Assembly (NCBI RefSeq): GCF_039975415.1
Contig: NZ_JBDWHD010000005.1
Reading direction: 5' to 3' (one strand)
DNA from: Ascidiaceihabitans sp039975415
GTDB taxonomy: Bacteria > Pseudomonadota > Alphaproteobacteria > Rhodobacterales > Rhodobacteraceae
Length of the DNA: 64,000 nucleotides
Below are positions 18,108 through 25,916 of this stretch, in pieces; the first letter of the stretch is position 1, and every line of letters starts with the position of its first letter. The position numbers and the translations under genes are program-made. Under the pieces are notes generated by a model, which did not search any database, was not told the origin of the DNA, and saw only the letters and a program-made list of their open reading frames with translations.

Positions 18108-18572
18108 TTATTCAGTGGTGCCCAAAGTGTCACGCAGACGTGCGCGGGCACGCGCAAGGCGCGACATCACAGTGCCGACAGGCACATCCAACTGATGCGC
18201 CAAAGTGGCGGGCGATGTCTCTCCGCTGCAAATCAGTCGCATCAACACGGCCTGATCGGCAGGCAGTGCATCGATCGCCTGCAAAGCATCGGCACATTCC
18301 AAACGGGTCAATGCCACCGGATCAACTGCAACCGCATCGTCTTCCAGTTCTTCGGGTGGCGGCGGACCACGCCATTTCATGCGGGCTTGATTGTGCAGCG
18401 TGCGCATCGCGTAGGGCCCCAATTTGTCGATGGAATGCCCCTTTTTGAGCCGTTGCAAGATCCGCAGCAACGCGTCTTGCATCAGATCTTCGGCGTCGGC
18501 GGGTGATGGGGTCAAACGCCGTGCACGCCTTTTCAATAAGGGCATCAGGTCTTCCAGAGATGTGTTTTGCAT
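18108..18572 (-). CDS. ECF-type RNA polymerase sigma factor
   Basis: A short sigma-70 family factor of 154 residues with region 2 (PADAEDLMQDALLRILQRL) and region 4 (LPADQAVLMRLICSGETSPATLAHQLDVPVGTVMSRLARA, helix-turn-helix). I start it at 18572 because AGGAGG sits eight bases upstream of this ATG; the frame stays open further but the extra residues look non-coding. No anti-sigma gene is adjacent. The divergent neighbour encodes a small EF-hand protein, which could be a target or only a neighbour. Sigma factors of this length often control stress or envelope genes. Confidence 0.9.
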   Translation of the reverse strand: MQNTSLEDLMPLLKRRARRLTPSPADAEDLMQDALLRILQRLKKGHSIDKLGPYAMRTLHNQARMKWRGPPPPEELEDDAVAVDPVALTRLECADALQAIDALPADQAVLMRLICSGETSPATLAHQLDVPVGTVMSRLARARARLRDTLGTTE

Positions 18573-18808
18573 GAATAGTGCCTCCTGCGGGCACTGTTTC
18601 AAATCCTCGGAAATACACCATACGGGGGAAATTTGCCGATGGCTGGTTTGCGCATTTTTTGGGCAAGGCGTCGCGCATGGCGCTGTCTCAATTCGGCGAT
18701 TCTGTGCGCGGGGACTGGGTGCAGGGACGGAAAGGGCCAATTGCGCATCAATCAGTGTGAGGGCCGATGACGGTCCTTAACCACAAAATCCTGAAAGGGA
18801 GTTATCAC

Positions 18809-19042
18809 ATGACAAAGTTTCACATCGGTACACTGGCCATCTTCGCGGCCTTCGCATCCCCTGCCTTGGCCCAAAGCGCTGACGCAAATGGCGACGGCGT
18901 GCTGACCATCGACGAAGTCCAGGCCGTTTACCCAGACGTGACTGCCGACAGCTTCACAGCGATGGATTTGAACGCTGATGGCGCTCTGGATGCAGAAGAA
19001 GTGTCTGCGGCCCAAGACGCAGGCCTTATGCCGGCAGGCTAA
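18809..19042 (+). CDS. Small secreted EF-hand protein
   Basis: A 77-residue protein with a signal peptide (FHIGTLAIFAAFASPALAQS, cleavage after ALA) and two EF-hand calcium loops: DANGDGVLTIDE and DLNADGALDAEE. Both have Asp at 1, 3 and 5 (or Asn) and Glu/Asp at 12, so they should bind calcium. I use the ATG at 18809 because GGGAG lies upstream and the signal peptide starts there; an ATG at 18767 is in frame but has no ribosome site. It is divergent from the sigma factor and ends before a strong terminator. Probable periplasmic calcium-binding or sensor protein; partners unknown. Confidence 0.88.
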   Translation: MTKFHIGTLAIFAAFASPALAQSADANGDGVLTIDEVQAVYPDVTADSFTAMDLNADGALDAEEVSAAQDAGLMPAG

Positions 19043-19054
19043 CCCAAGAATACT

Positions 19055-19121
19055 GGTGCCATCTTTGCGCTTTCGCGTGCCCACGTGGAAGTGCCAGATC
19101 TGACATCGCCCAGATGGCACC
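19055..19121. repeat. Long inverted repeat after the EF-hand gene
   Basis: GGTGCCATCT (19055-19064) and AGATGGCACC (19112-19121) are perfect complements, and pairing extends about three bases outward with one mismatch. The loop is 47 bases. It may help stabilise the end of the EF-hand transcript. Confidence 0.55.
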
Positions 19122-19135
19122 GGTTGGTGGGGGCG

Positions 19136-19182
19136 CGCGACCCGATGATTCCCCAAACTCATTGGGTCGCGTTGCCTTTTTG
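19136..19182 (+). terminator. Terminator between EF-hand and MttB genes
   Basis: CGCGACCC (19136-19143) pairs with GGGTCGCG (19164-19171), with an inner ATGA/TCAT stem, and TTGCCTTTTTG follows. It ends the rightward EF-hand transcript; the convergent MttB gene begins its 3' end just beyond. Confidence 0.8.
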
Positions 19183-19192
19183 TTTCAGTAGG

Positions 19193-20731
19193 TTACGGCT
19201 TGAGGTGAATGTTGAACTTCGCCCTTAATGCAGCTTCCAGCGCAGGATCAAACTGTGCCTGCGACGGGGCACCCAGAATGTCTTCCTTGCGTGCCGTGGC
19301 TTTGGCGATCAGATCGGGCTTGCCCTTTTCTGCCCATTCCTTTGGCGATGTGCGGTCCCCGAAGGTCGGATAGACGCTTTCGGTTTGCATCCGCGACAGC
19401 GTTTGATCGGTGCCCAGATAATGACCGGGCCCCCCCATACAGACCTGTGCAATTTCATCCAGGGCGAGGGTTTCGTCGTTCACTTCGATGCCACGCACGC
19501 AGCGCATGGCCTGTCCCAGAAGATCGTCGCTCAAGATCAGGGATTCGTGGCAAAATCCAAGTAGTGACGCGTGCATGCCTGCAGCTTCATACACCATATT
19601 CACACCCGAAAGTCCCGCCAGAACGCTGGAACACATCTGTTCCCAACCGGCTTGCATGTCGGGCATTTTTGAATCCGACGCGCCGCCTGCGGCCCCTCCG
19701 GGCAGGTCATAGAACCGGTGCATTTGCCCGCAACCCGCTGTCAAAAGGGCTTGTTCGCCCGACCCGATGGACATCGCACCTGTGCGCAAATCCAAACCGA
19801 AAGGCCAGGTGCCAAAGACACAAGGCGCGCCCGGTTTGACGGCGTTGACATAGACCAGCCCCGCCAGACATTCGGCAGTGGCCTGCACAATCGCACCTGC
19901 AATGGTGGACGGGGCAGTGGCGCCTTGCATGCCCGCCGACAACAACAGCACAGGCAATCCCGCTTCAATGCAGCGTTCCATGACTTCGCAACTTTCGGTG
20001 GCGAATTTCATCGGAGGCACAACAAAACAGTTGGAATTGGACACAAAAGGGCGTTCGCGGAATTTGTCTTCGCCGCCTGCAATCATGTACAGCATCTCTA
20101 CGGCAGGGGCGACAAAATCGGGTTCCGTAAAGGACGTGCCGATGTGTTTCATGGTGCCGGAACAGGCCGCAAAAATGGTGTTGTAGTCCATTTCCATATT
20201 GTCTGTGATGTCCCGGCACACCATTGGGCGCTGGCAAAAGTGAACGTTGTCCAAAACATCAACGATTTTTGCTGCGTCGTGCAGGTCTTGCACAGTGGAT
20301 TCGCGGTACGCGTTGCCTGCAACATCGACCATGTGCACGGCGGCGCCAGCGGTGCCGTAATGCACGTTTGATCCGGACAGTTCCAGATCGGTTTTCCCGT
20401 CACGGCTGAAGTAGGTCACCGACCGGTTGGCGCGTGCTAGGGTGTCTTCGACCAAGGCGCGGGGAAAGCGGATGCGACCGTCATCGCCCAGAATTGCCCC
20501 GGCTCCCGTCAGGTAATCGATCCCGGAAGGTGGCGCGTCTGCCAACCCGATGCGCTCAAGTGCATCCAATGCGGCGTGGTGGATGCGTTGGACGTCTGCA
20601 TCGGAAAGTGGATTGTACCGGCCACCCTCCATGCCGGGGCGAATGGGGCGGAGGCTGTCTGCCAACGGGGCAGCGCGGGCGGCGCGGCGTGCGGCGCGAC
20701 CGCCGCTGCGAGACGGATTTTGTGCGTTCAT
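19193..20731 (-). CDS. Trimethylamine methyltransferase family protein (MttB-like)
   Basis: A 512-residue member of the MttB superfamily. The frame has no in-frame amber codon, so this is the non-pyrrolysine type; characterised members (for example MtgB of Desulfitobacterium) demethylate glycine betaine by passing a methyl group to a corrinoid protein. Conserved stretches include VHYGTAGAAVHMVD, GGAAGGASDSKMPDMQAGWE and GGPGHYLGTDQT. The N-terminus is Arg/Ala-rich (RSGGRAARRAARAAP) and probably disordered. No corrinoid-binding protein gene is adjacent. Likely role in degrading a quaternary amine, by family; substrate unknown. Confidence 0.92.
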   Translation of the reverse strand: MNAQNPSRSGGRAARRAARAAPLADSLRPIRPGMEGGRYNPLSDADVQRIHHAALDALERIGLADAPPSGIDYLTGAGAILGDDGRIRFPRALVEDTLARANRSVTYFSRDGKTDLELSGSNVHYGTAGAAVHMVDVAGNAYRESTVQDLHDAAKIVDVLDNVHFCQRPMVCRDITDNMEMDYNTIFAACSGTMKHIGTSFTEPDFVAPAVEMLYMIAGGEDKFRERPFVSNSNCFVVPPMKFATESCEVMERCIEAGLPVLLLSAGMQGATAPSTIAGAIVQATAECLAGLVYVNAVKPGAPCVFGTWPFGLDLRTGAMSIGSGEQALLTAGCGQMHRFYDLPGGAAGGASDSKMPDMQAGWEQMCSSVLAGLSGVNMVYEAAGMHASLLGFCHESLILSDDLLGQAMRCVRGIEVNDETLALDEIAQVCMGGPGHYLGTDQTLSRMQTESVYPTFGDRTSPKEWAEKGKPDLIAKATARKEDILGAPSQAQFDPALEAALRAKFNIHLKP

Positions 20732-21194
20732 TTTGTGGAATATCCATTTGGTACGTCAGAGAAAGGGCTTGGCGGTTAGCCCTGCACAGGTCGCCCCCGC
20801 GCCGCACGGCCGCGTTCCGCACCGATGGTGCGTACAACAAGTGCGATTTTGCACCGGCTTCGCTGCACAGACGTCCTCCCAAACATCACGCGTGGATCAT
20901 CGCGTACGTCGCCAGTGTGCCCGTGGTCTACCTGCGACGTCTTGTCCATTTGCGACGTGCATGTGTTTTTTCGATCGCGTCCCGCAATGCGGTTTTTTCG
21001 GCGGAAAAACACGCAACAGGCGGGAAAATGTCGGCGGGATTTTGCATTCTGGCACAGGCTTGCCGAGCGGCGCGTGTTTGGATGGTCAAGGCTGGCATGC
21101 ACCTGAAAAACGACCATGTGTTGTCCCATGCAAAGCGGCACCCGCATAAGGGACCGTTTCTGCGGATATTGTGGCAAGTAACAGGAGAAACACT
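20732..21194. promoter_or_regulatory. Divergent intergenic region, MttB / outer-membrane barrel
   Basis: No supported gene in 463 bp. Three GCGACGT heptamers are present: two direct (20934-20940 and 20952-20958, 18 bp apart) and one inverted (20906-20912). They could be regulator sites for the MttB gene. The barrel gene has its own AGGAG at 21183-21187. Open frames crossing this stretch lack ribosome sites and look like shadows. Confidence 0.4.
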
Positions 21195-21797
21195 ATGAAA
21201 TGCAAGATAATGATCACCGCTTTGGCAGGGTTGGGCACCAGTCTTGTCGCGCTGCCGGCTTTGGCGGGCAGCCCCACGGAAACAGTCGCACCCGAACCGG
21301 TGATCGCATCCCCGCCACCCCCACCGCCTCCGGTGTCATTGGGCGGCGATTGGGGTGGTTTTTACGGCGGTTTGCAATTGGGCAATCTGGACGTGGATGG
21401 AACAGGTGCTGCGGACGGTGACGATGTGATTTTTGGTTTTCACGGCGGCTACAACTACGACTTTGGCCAATTCGTGGTCGGTGGGGAATTCGATTATGAC
21501 TTTGGCGATATTGATCTTGGCGGGGCGGCCACCGTTGACAATGTGATGCGTCTAAAATTGAAAGCTGGCTACGATTTGGGACGCACCTTGATTTATGCCA
21601 CAGCTGGTGCGGCGCGGGTCGATACGTCTTTGGGGAATGAAACCGGAGAGTTTCTGGGCCTTGGCGTTGCCTATCAGGTCAATGACCGTTTTGTAGTCGG
21701 GGGCGAAGTTCTAGAACATCGCTTTGATGATATTTCGGGCAGTGGTGTTGACGCGGATGCCACGGCTGTGACGGTACGCGCGTCGCTTCGTTTCTAA
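21195..21797 (+). CDS. Outer-membrane beta-barrel protein
   Basis: A 200-residue porin-family/OMP_b-brl protein. A signal peptide (KIMITALAGLGTSLVALPALAG) is followed by a proline run (ASPPPPPPPVSLGGDWGGFYGG) that leads into an alternating eight-strand-like barrel ending in Phe (TVRASLRF), the standard outer-membrane insertion signal. The start at 21195 has AGGAG ten bases upstream. The type resembles alphaproteobacterial Omp25/Ail-like small barrels. It converges on the TPM-domain gene with about 57 bp between. Confidence 0.9.
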   Translation: MKCKIMITALAGLGTSLVALPALAGSPTETVAPEPVIASPPPPPPPVSLGGDWGGFYGGLQLGNLDVDGTGAADGDDVIFGFHGGYNYDFGQFVVGGEFDYDFGDIDLGGAATVDNVMRLKLKAGYDLGRTLIYATAGAARVDTSLGNETGEFLGLGVAYQVNDRFVVGGEVLEHRFDDISGSGVDADATAVTVRASLRF

Positions 21798-21854
21798 ACA
21801 AACGCCATGGCCGTTGGCGCTGTATTGCGCCAGCGGTCTTGGCATATGGACGTA

Positions 21855-22688
21855 TCACCACCGCCCTGATGCGCCGCCACCCCCCGAGCTGCCACCACCA
21901 AAGCTGGATCCGCTGGAGGATTTCGAAATTCTGGAAATTGAATAGGCGCTGACCATTCGGTAGTCGCAATTGGTGCAGTATTTTGTGCGTTCACCCGAAC
22001 CGCTTGCGCGGGTTGTGGCCCGTTGCAGAATGCGGCGTGTGGCGCGAAGCCCACCTGTCTGGCCGCATTGCGGACACTTGCGCAGACGCATCAAGCGGTC
22101 CTTGATCCAATTGCCGCCAAAAAGCCAGATGAAAGGCACCGCAATCACGGCCAACCACCACGGCGCGCCTTTCCCTTTCGGGGCCTCTTCACCGGCGCTG
22201 TGGGGCACAGCAATTGTATCGACCGTATCCTGAACCCCCTCCAAGATGCCTGTGGCGTAATACTTGTCGCGGAATTTGGGTAAGAAGCTGCGGTCAATGA
22301 CGGTTTTAGCGACACCATCCCAGGCCCCCGAATATCCCTTACCCAGTTCGATGCGCATGGCCCTGTCCTGATATAGCACCAGCACCATGATCCCATCGTT
22401 GCGGGTTGCGTCCCCAACGCCCCAATGATTGAACAACCCTGTGGCGAAGGCCTCCATCGTGACATCCGGATTGTAAGTGGCTTGCCGCGTCAGGGTCACA
22501 ACGGTCATTTCCACGCCGGTTTCATCGCGCAGCTTTGACAGTGATCTATCCAGCTGCATGCGTTGTTCAGCCGTCAGCAACCCGGCAAAATCGTTGACGG
22601 TTGTCGATGTATAGTCGGGATAAAAGGTCTGTGCGCTGCCAGCCAACGGGCAAAGGCACAGCAGGACTGCAAAAAGGTAACGGATCAC
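21855..22688 (-). CDS. TPM-domain protein with zinc ribbon
   Basis: A 277-residue exported and membrane-bound protein. A signal peptide (RYLFAVLLCLCPLAGSAQ) precedes a TPM/YgcG domain (VNDFAGLLTAEQRMQLDRSL...MRIELGKGYSG), then one membrane span (WWLAVIAVPFIWLFGGNW), a cytoplasmic Cys4 ribbon (CPQCG and YCTNC) and a Ser/Gly-rich tail ending GGGSSGGGGASGRW. This order is typical of the Gram-negative YgcG group, with links to envelope stress or photosystem II repair in other taxa, but no precise role is known. The gene lies 90 bp downstream of the aminotransferase gene on the same strand. Confidence 0.9.
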   Translation of the reverse strand: MIRYLFAVLLCLCPLAGSAQTFYPDYTSTTVNDFAGLLTAEQRMQLDRSLSKLRDETGVEMTVVTLTRQATYNPDVTMEAFATGLFNHWGVGDATRNDGIMVLVLYQDRAMRIELGKGYSGAWDGVAKTVIDRSFLPKFRDKYYATGILEGVQDTVDTIAVPHSAGEEAPKGKGAPWWLAVIAVPFIWLFGGNWIKDRLMRLRKCPQCGQTGGLRATRRILQRATTRASGSGERTKYCTNCDYRMVSAYSISRISKSSSGSSFGGGSSGGGGASGRW

Positions 22689-22778
22689 GGTAAACTCCCC
22701 CTTGGTAGATGCAGGCAGTTTACCGCAAGGACCCTTGTCCGTCAGGTTGTGTTTTCCAGACCCTTTTAGGTCGGGTTT

Positions 22779-23951
22779 TTACGTATCTAGGCTTTGGGCA
22801 AACGCGCAAAGGGTACGCAAAGCGTCCGAGAATTGCGTGTCTTCGATGGTCATGGCCACACGCACATGACCCGCGGCAGCAGCGCCAAAGCTTTCCCCCG
22901 GCATGACAGCGATGTGGTGGGCATCCAGCAAGGCGTTTGCAAAACCTTCGCCCGACAGACCGGTGGCCCGGACGTCCAGCATCAGGTACATTGCCCCTTG
23001 GGCAGGCACCAGACCCACTGTGTTTTGCTCGGCCAGAACCTGTTTGGCCAAGGCACGTCTGCGGCGGAACGGGGCTGCGATTTCTTCTTCAAAAGCAGGG
23101 CCCTGATCCATGGCAAATACTGCGGCGTCCTGAATGAAACCCGGCACGCCGTAGGTTGTGTGGGTCGACAGGTTGATCGTGGCTTCGATCACGTGTTCGG
23201 GGGCCACGATCCATCCGCATCGCGATCCGGTCATGGCGTGGGATTTGGACATAGAACCCACGACCAAAGTGCGTTCGGCCATGCCGGGCAGGGCGCGGGG
23301 GCTGATATGGGTGCCTTCCCAGATTTGCGTGTCGTAGACTTCATCCGAGATCAGCCACAGGTCATGATCAAGACACACCCGTGCGATGCCGTCCAATGTG
23401 CTGCGGGAATAGACGGTGCCGGTGGGGTTGTTGGGGCTGTTGATCAGAAGGGTTTTTGCACCCTTGGCTTGCGCGGCAATGTCGGCGGCACGCGGTTGAA
23501 AGGCATCTTCTGCACGGGTCTGGATTGCCCGCGGGATTGCGGAGGCGCCGCGAATGGTGCCGGGGTAGGTGGCATAAAATGGATCAAGATACAGCGCCAC
23601 ATCGCCGGGGTCACACAGACAGGTGTGTGCGGTAAACAATGCTGATTGCCCACCCGGTGTGACCATGACGTTGGCGGCTGTGGTGGGCACGCCTGTTCGC
23701 TCTTGTACGCGCGCTGCGATGGTTTCGCGCAGGGCCGTCGTGCCTGGCACCATTGCATAACCTGTGTGCCCGCCCAGCGCAGAGGCATGCATGTCGCGCA
23801 AGATAGGGGCAGCTGTGCGAATGTCGTGTTCACCGATGGTCAGTTCCGTCACGGGGGTGCCGTCCTTGATCATCTGACGGGCGCGATAAAACACGTCCCA
23901 TCCGTCGGACCCTGTGCCCAGAATGGTCGAAATGCGTTGGCTCAGTTCCAT
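22779..23951 (-). CDS. PLP-dependent aminotransferase
   Basis: A 390-residue class I/II aminotransferase. The PLP lysine is in VGSMSKSHAMTGSRCGWIV, with NSPNNPTGTVYS and LISDEVYDTQIW as the usual supporting motifs. The type resembles kynurenine/arginine-pyruvate transaminases, but substrate is not assignable. It is the distal gene after the NIPSNAP/ABM pair (63-bp gap). A related enzyme, not closely identical, is encoded at 6746-7921. Confidence 0.92.
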   Translation of the reverse strand: MELSQRISTILGTGSDGWDVFYRARQMIKDGTPVTELTIGEHDIRTAAPILRDMHASALGGHTGYAMVPGTTALRETIAARVQERTGVPTTAANVMVTPGGQSALFTAHTCLCDPGDVALYLDPFYATYPGTIRGASAIPRAIQTRAEDAFQPRAADIAAQAKGAKTLLINSPNNPTGTVYSRSTLDGIARVCLDHDLWLISDEVYDTQIWEGTHISPRALPGMAERTLVVGSMSKSHAMTGSRCGWIVAPEHVIEATINLSTHTTYGVPGFIQDAAVFAMDQGPAFEEEIAAPFRRRRALAKQVLAEQNTVGLVPAQGAMYLMLDVRATGLSGEGFANALLDAHHIAVMPGESFGAAAAGHVRVAMTIEDTQFSDALRTLCAFAQSLDT

Positions 23952-24014
23952 GGTGCGATTCCCCTTAGGTGCGGTCGCGCCACGTCGCCCGAGCCGAGCA
24001 CCGTTGTCAATATC

Positions 24015-24359
24015 TCACCCGTGCAAAGCCACGCTGTCTGTTGGGGCCTGTGCGCGATCATGCAGCCCGTAGTCACGCATGACATGCGCCACCCGCAAAC
24101 GATACCCTGAAAACAGACCATCACGCCCCGCCGATTGCGCCCCCCGGTGCGCATGCAAACTGCGCCATGCAGTCACGGCCGCTTCGTCGCGGAAAAACGA
24201 CAGCGACAATAATTTGTCGGGGTTAGACAGGCTTTGGAACCGTTCCACAGAAATGAACCCGTCGACCTGATCCAGCAACGGGCGCATCTTGGCGGCCATC
24301 TCCAGATAAGGCTCCATTTTGCCCTCAGCCGGTTCGACTTCGAAAATCACGGCAATCAT
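24015..24359 (-). CDS. Antibiotic biosynthesis monooxygenase (ABM) domain protein
   Basis: A 114-residue dimeric alpha/beta-barrel type protein. MIAVIFEVEPAEGKMEPYLE and VDGFISVERFQSLSNPDKLL followed by FRDEAAVTAWR are the ABM pattern. The family includes small cofactor-free oxygenases and haem-binding proteins; no catalytic residues can be assigned here. The ATG overlaps the stop of the NIPSNAP gene (ATGA), so the two dimeric-barrel proteins are translationally coupled and may act on a common substrate. Confidence 0.86.
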   Translation of the reverse strand: MIAVIFEVEPAEGKMEPYLEMAAKMRPLLDQVDGFISVERFQSLSNPDKLLSLSFFRDEAAVTAWRSLHAHRGAQSAGRDGLFSGYRLRVAHVMRDYGLHDRAQAPTDSVALHG

Positions 24360-24691
24360 TTTGTTTCTCCATATGGCGCCGAATGTGGCGCTGACACCAG
24401 TTTGAGAAACGTACGATCTTCGCGCAAGATAAAGCGTTCTGATTGCGCGAATTCATAGTTCTCGCGTCCCAATGTATCTGCGGCAAGGCGGGCGCGGTAG
24501 GTCTCATAGCTGGCAAGATCGGGAATGTTGTAGATGCCATAGGCCAATGTTGATGACCCTTCATGTGGCGCATAGTACCCCACCAGATCGGCGCCACAGC
24601 GTGGGATGGCTTGGCCCCAGTTCAGGGCATACTGCACGAAGTCCGCTTTTTTGGTGGGGTCGATTTGGTATTTTATAATGCAGGTCAGCAT
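24356..24691 (-). CDS. NIPSNAP-family protein
   Basis: A 111-residue dimeric alpha/beta-barrel protein of the NIPSNAP type, with MLTCIIKYQIDP, GYYAPHEGSSTLAYGIYNIP and SYETYRARLAADTLG as typical blocks. The start at 24691 is chosen because GAAGGAGA lies just upstream; an ATG five codons earlier is part of that ribosome site. It is the first gene of a leftward operon with the ABM protein and an aminotransferase, divergent from an ArsR-type regulator that probably controls it. Confidence 0.86.
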   Translation of the reverse strand: MLTCIIKYQIDPTKKADFVQYALNWGQAIPRCGADLVGYYAPHEGSSTLAYGIYNIPDLASYETYRARLAADTLGRENYEFAQSERFILREDRTFLKLVSAPHSAPYGETK

Positions 24692-24736
24692 GGGTGTCTC
24701 CTTCATATGCTGGGGCCTGTCTAAAGGATTGCCCGC

Positions 24737-24752
24737 AGCCGATGCTTCGGCT
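24737..24752. promoter_or_regulatory. Palindrome in the ArsR/NIPSNAP promoter region
   Basis: AGCCGA and TCGGCT face each other across four bases, 12 bp before the ArsR-type start and about 45 bp before the NIPSNAP start. Position and symmetry suit an operator for the divergent regulator, though a simple hairpin is possible. Confidence 0.4.
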
Positions 24753-24763
24753 ACGGTCGAAGT

Positions 24764-25441
24764 ATGAAAGAAGGTCCAGATATTGCGTCTATCGCCGCGC
24801 TCATCGGTGATCCCGCCCGTGCCAACATCCTGACAGCTCTGATGTCAGGCAAGGCACTGACCGCCACCGAACTGGCGGGTGAGGCTGGCGTGACGCCCCA
24901 AACCGCCAGTGCGCATTTGGCAAAGCTGGATGCAGGCGGGTTGCTGAAAGCTGACAAACAGGGACGGCACAAGTATTTTGCGCTGGCGTCCGATGACGTG
25001 GCCGGGGTTTTAGAAGGTTTGATGGGGTTGGCGGCCAGTTCGGGGCACTTGCGCACCCGCACTGGCCCCAAAGACGCCGCCTTGCGCAAGGCGCGCGTGT
25101 GCTACAGCCATTTGGCTGGCGAAATGGGCACCCGGATGTTCGATCACATGATCGCGCATCGACTGTTGATCCAAGGCGGCGGCGATGTCGCTTTGACGGA
25201 TGCAGGCACTGCTTTTGCAACTGAGTTCGGGATCGATGTGGCCCAGCTAAACCGCCAAAAGGCGCCCCTGTGCAAAGCATGTCTGGACTGGAGCGAACGG
25301 CGCACGCATCTGGCAGGCAGTCTTGGCCGTGCCATGCTGGCGCGTATGGAAGAACTGGGCTGGGCGACACGCGACCAGAAAACACGGATCGTAGCGTTTA
25401 AGAAGACGGGCGAGGCGGCGTTTGAAGGAGTATTTGGCTAG
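24764..25441 (+). CDS. ArsR/SmtB-family transcriptional regulator
   Basis: A 225-residue winged-helix regulator, longer than the classic 100-residue ArsR type. The DNA-binding part is in residues 1-75 (ALTATELAGEAGVTPQTASAHLAKLDAGGLL as helix-turn-helix, then DKQGRHKYFALA wing). The C-terminal domain holds PLCKACLDWSERRTHLAGSLG, a conserved block in this long ArsR subgroup with a Cys pair that might sense a ligand or redox change. It is divergent from the NIPSNAP/ABM/aminotransferase operon across 72 bp. Confidence 0.9.
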   Translation: MKEGPDIASIAALIGDPARANILTALMSGKALTATELAGEAGVTPQTASAHLAKLDAGGLLKADKQGRHKYFALASDDVAGVLEGLMGLAASSGHLRTRTGPKDAALRKARVCYSHLAGEMGTRMFDHMIAHRLLIQGGGDVALTDAGTAFATEFGIDVAQLNRQKAPLCKACLDWSERRTHLAGSLGRAMLARMEELGWATRDQKTRIVAFKKTGEAAFEGVFG

Positions 25442-25916
25442 GGGCTATGTGGGGCGTAGCGGCCACCCATAGAATAACCTTCGGTCAAAATTGAACCATA
25501 CTGAGTTGTATGAGAGCCAACTGAAGCGTGATGGTCAGGTGGGTATTGGCCGTGGCGTTACAGCAGGTCCAACCGGATTCACCCCTTTGTCCGAAGACCA
25601 TTCCATAGCGTTGTTGCACTGCAGTATGCAAATGGCGCTTCATTTTTAAGCGCCCACAGCGGAAAAGACGCAATTTTCAGCACTATGGCCAGCAATGCGC
25701 ACGGAAGACTTAATAGCGCTTCACCTCTTACGCACCACGTTCAAAGGTTTGGTTGTCCGCTTAAGGGCGCTTCAATGCCACGCGAGGGTGCAATCCTGGC
25801 AGATAACGACCCTCGCATGGCTGCAACAAAAGAGCTGCGTGATCCGCATATCAAACTGACAAGGCCTTGCCTAGCAGGCTGATGGCGTGCGCGGCCAACT
25901 CTAGAGGGTCTTTCCA
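25442..25916. promoter_or_regulatory. Non-coding region upstream of urtA
   Basis: No gene is supported in 475 bp. Visible structure: an imperfect TGCA-centred palindrome TTGCACTGCAGTATGCAA (25614-25631), a hairpin GGCGCTT/AAGCGCC (25634-25654) and an inverted repeat GCGAGGGT/ACCCTCGC (25782-25816). The TGCAC/TGCA symmetry is loosely like an NtrC site but the inner bases do not match the consensus well. No convincing sigma-54 promoter was found. Confidence 0.4.

Noticed and set aside
20434..21198. A 254-codon plus-strand frame antisense to the MttB-like gene
   Set aside because: The opposite strand holds a full, recognisable enzyme; the frame is Arg/Cys-rich, typical of a high-GC antisense shadow.
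25614..25631. NtrC site before urtA
   Set aside because: The outer TGCA symmetry fits but the inner bases do not match the consensus, and no sigma-54 promoter was visible.
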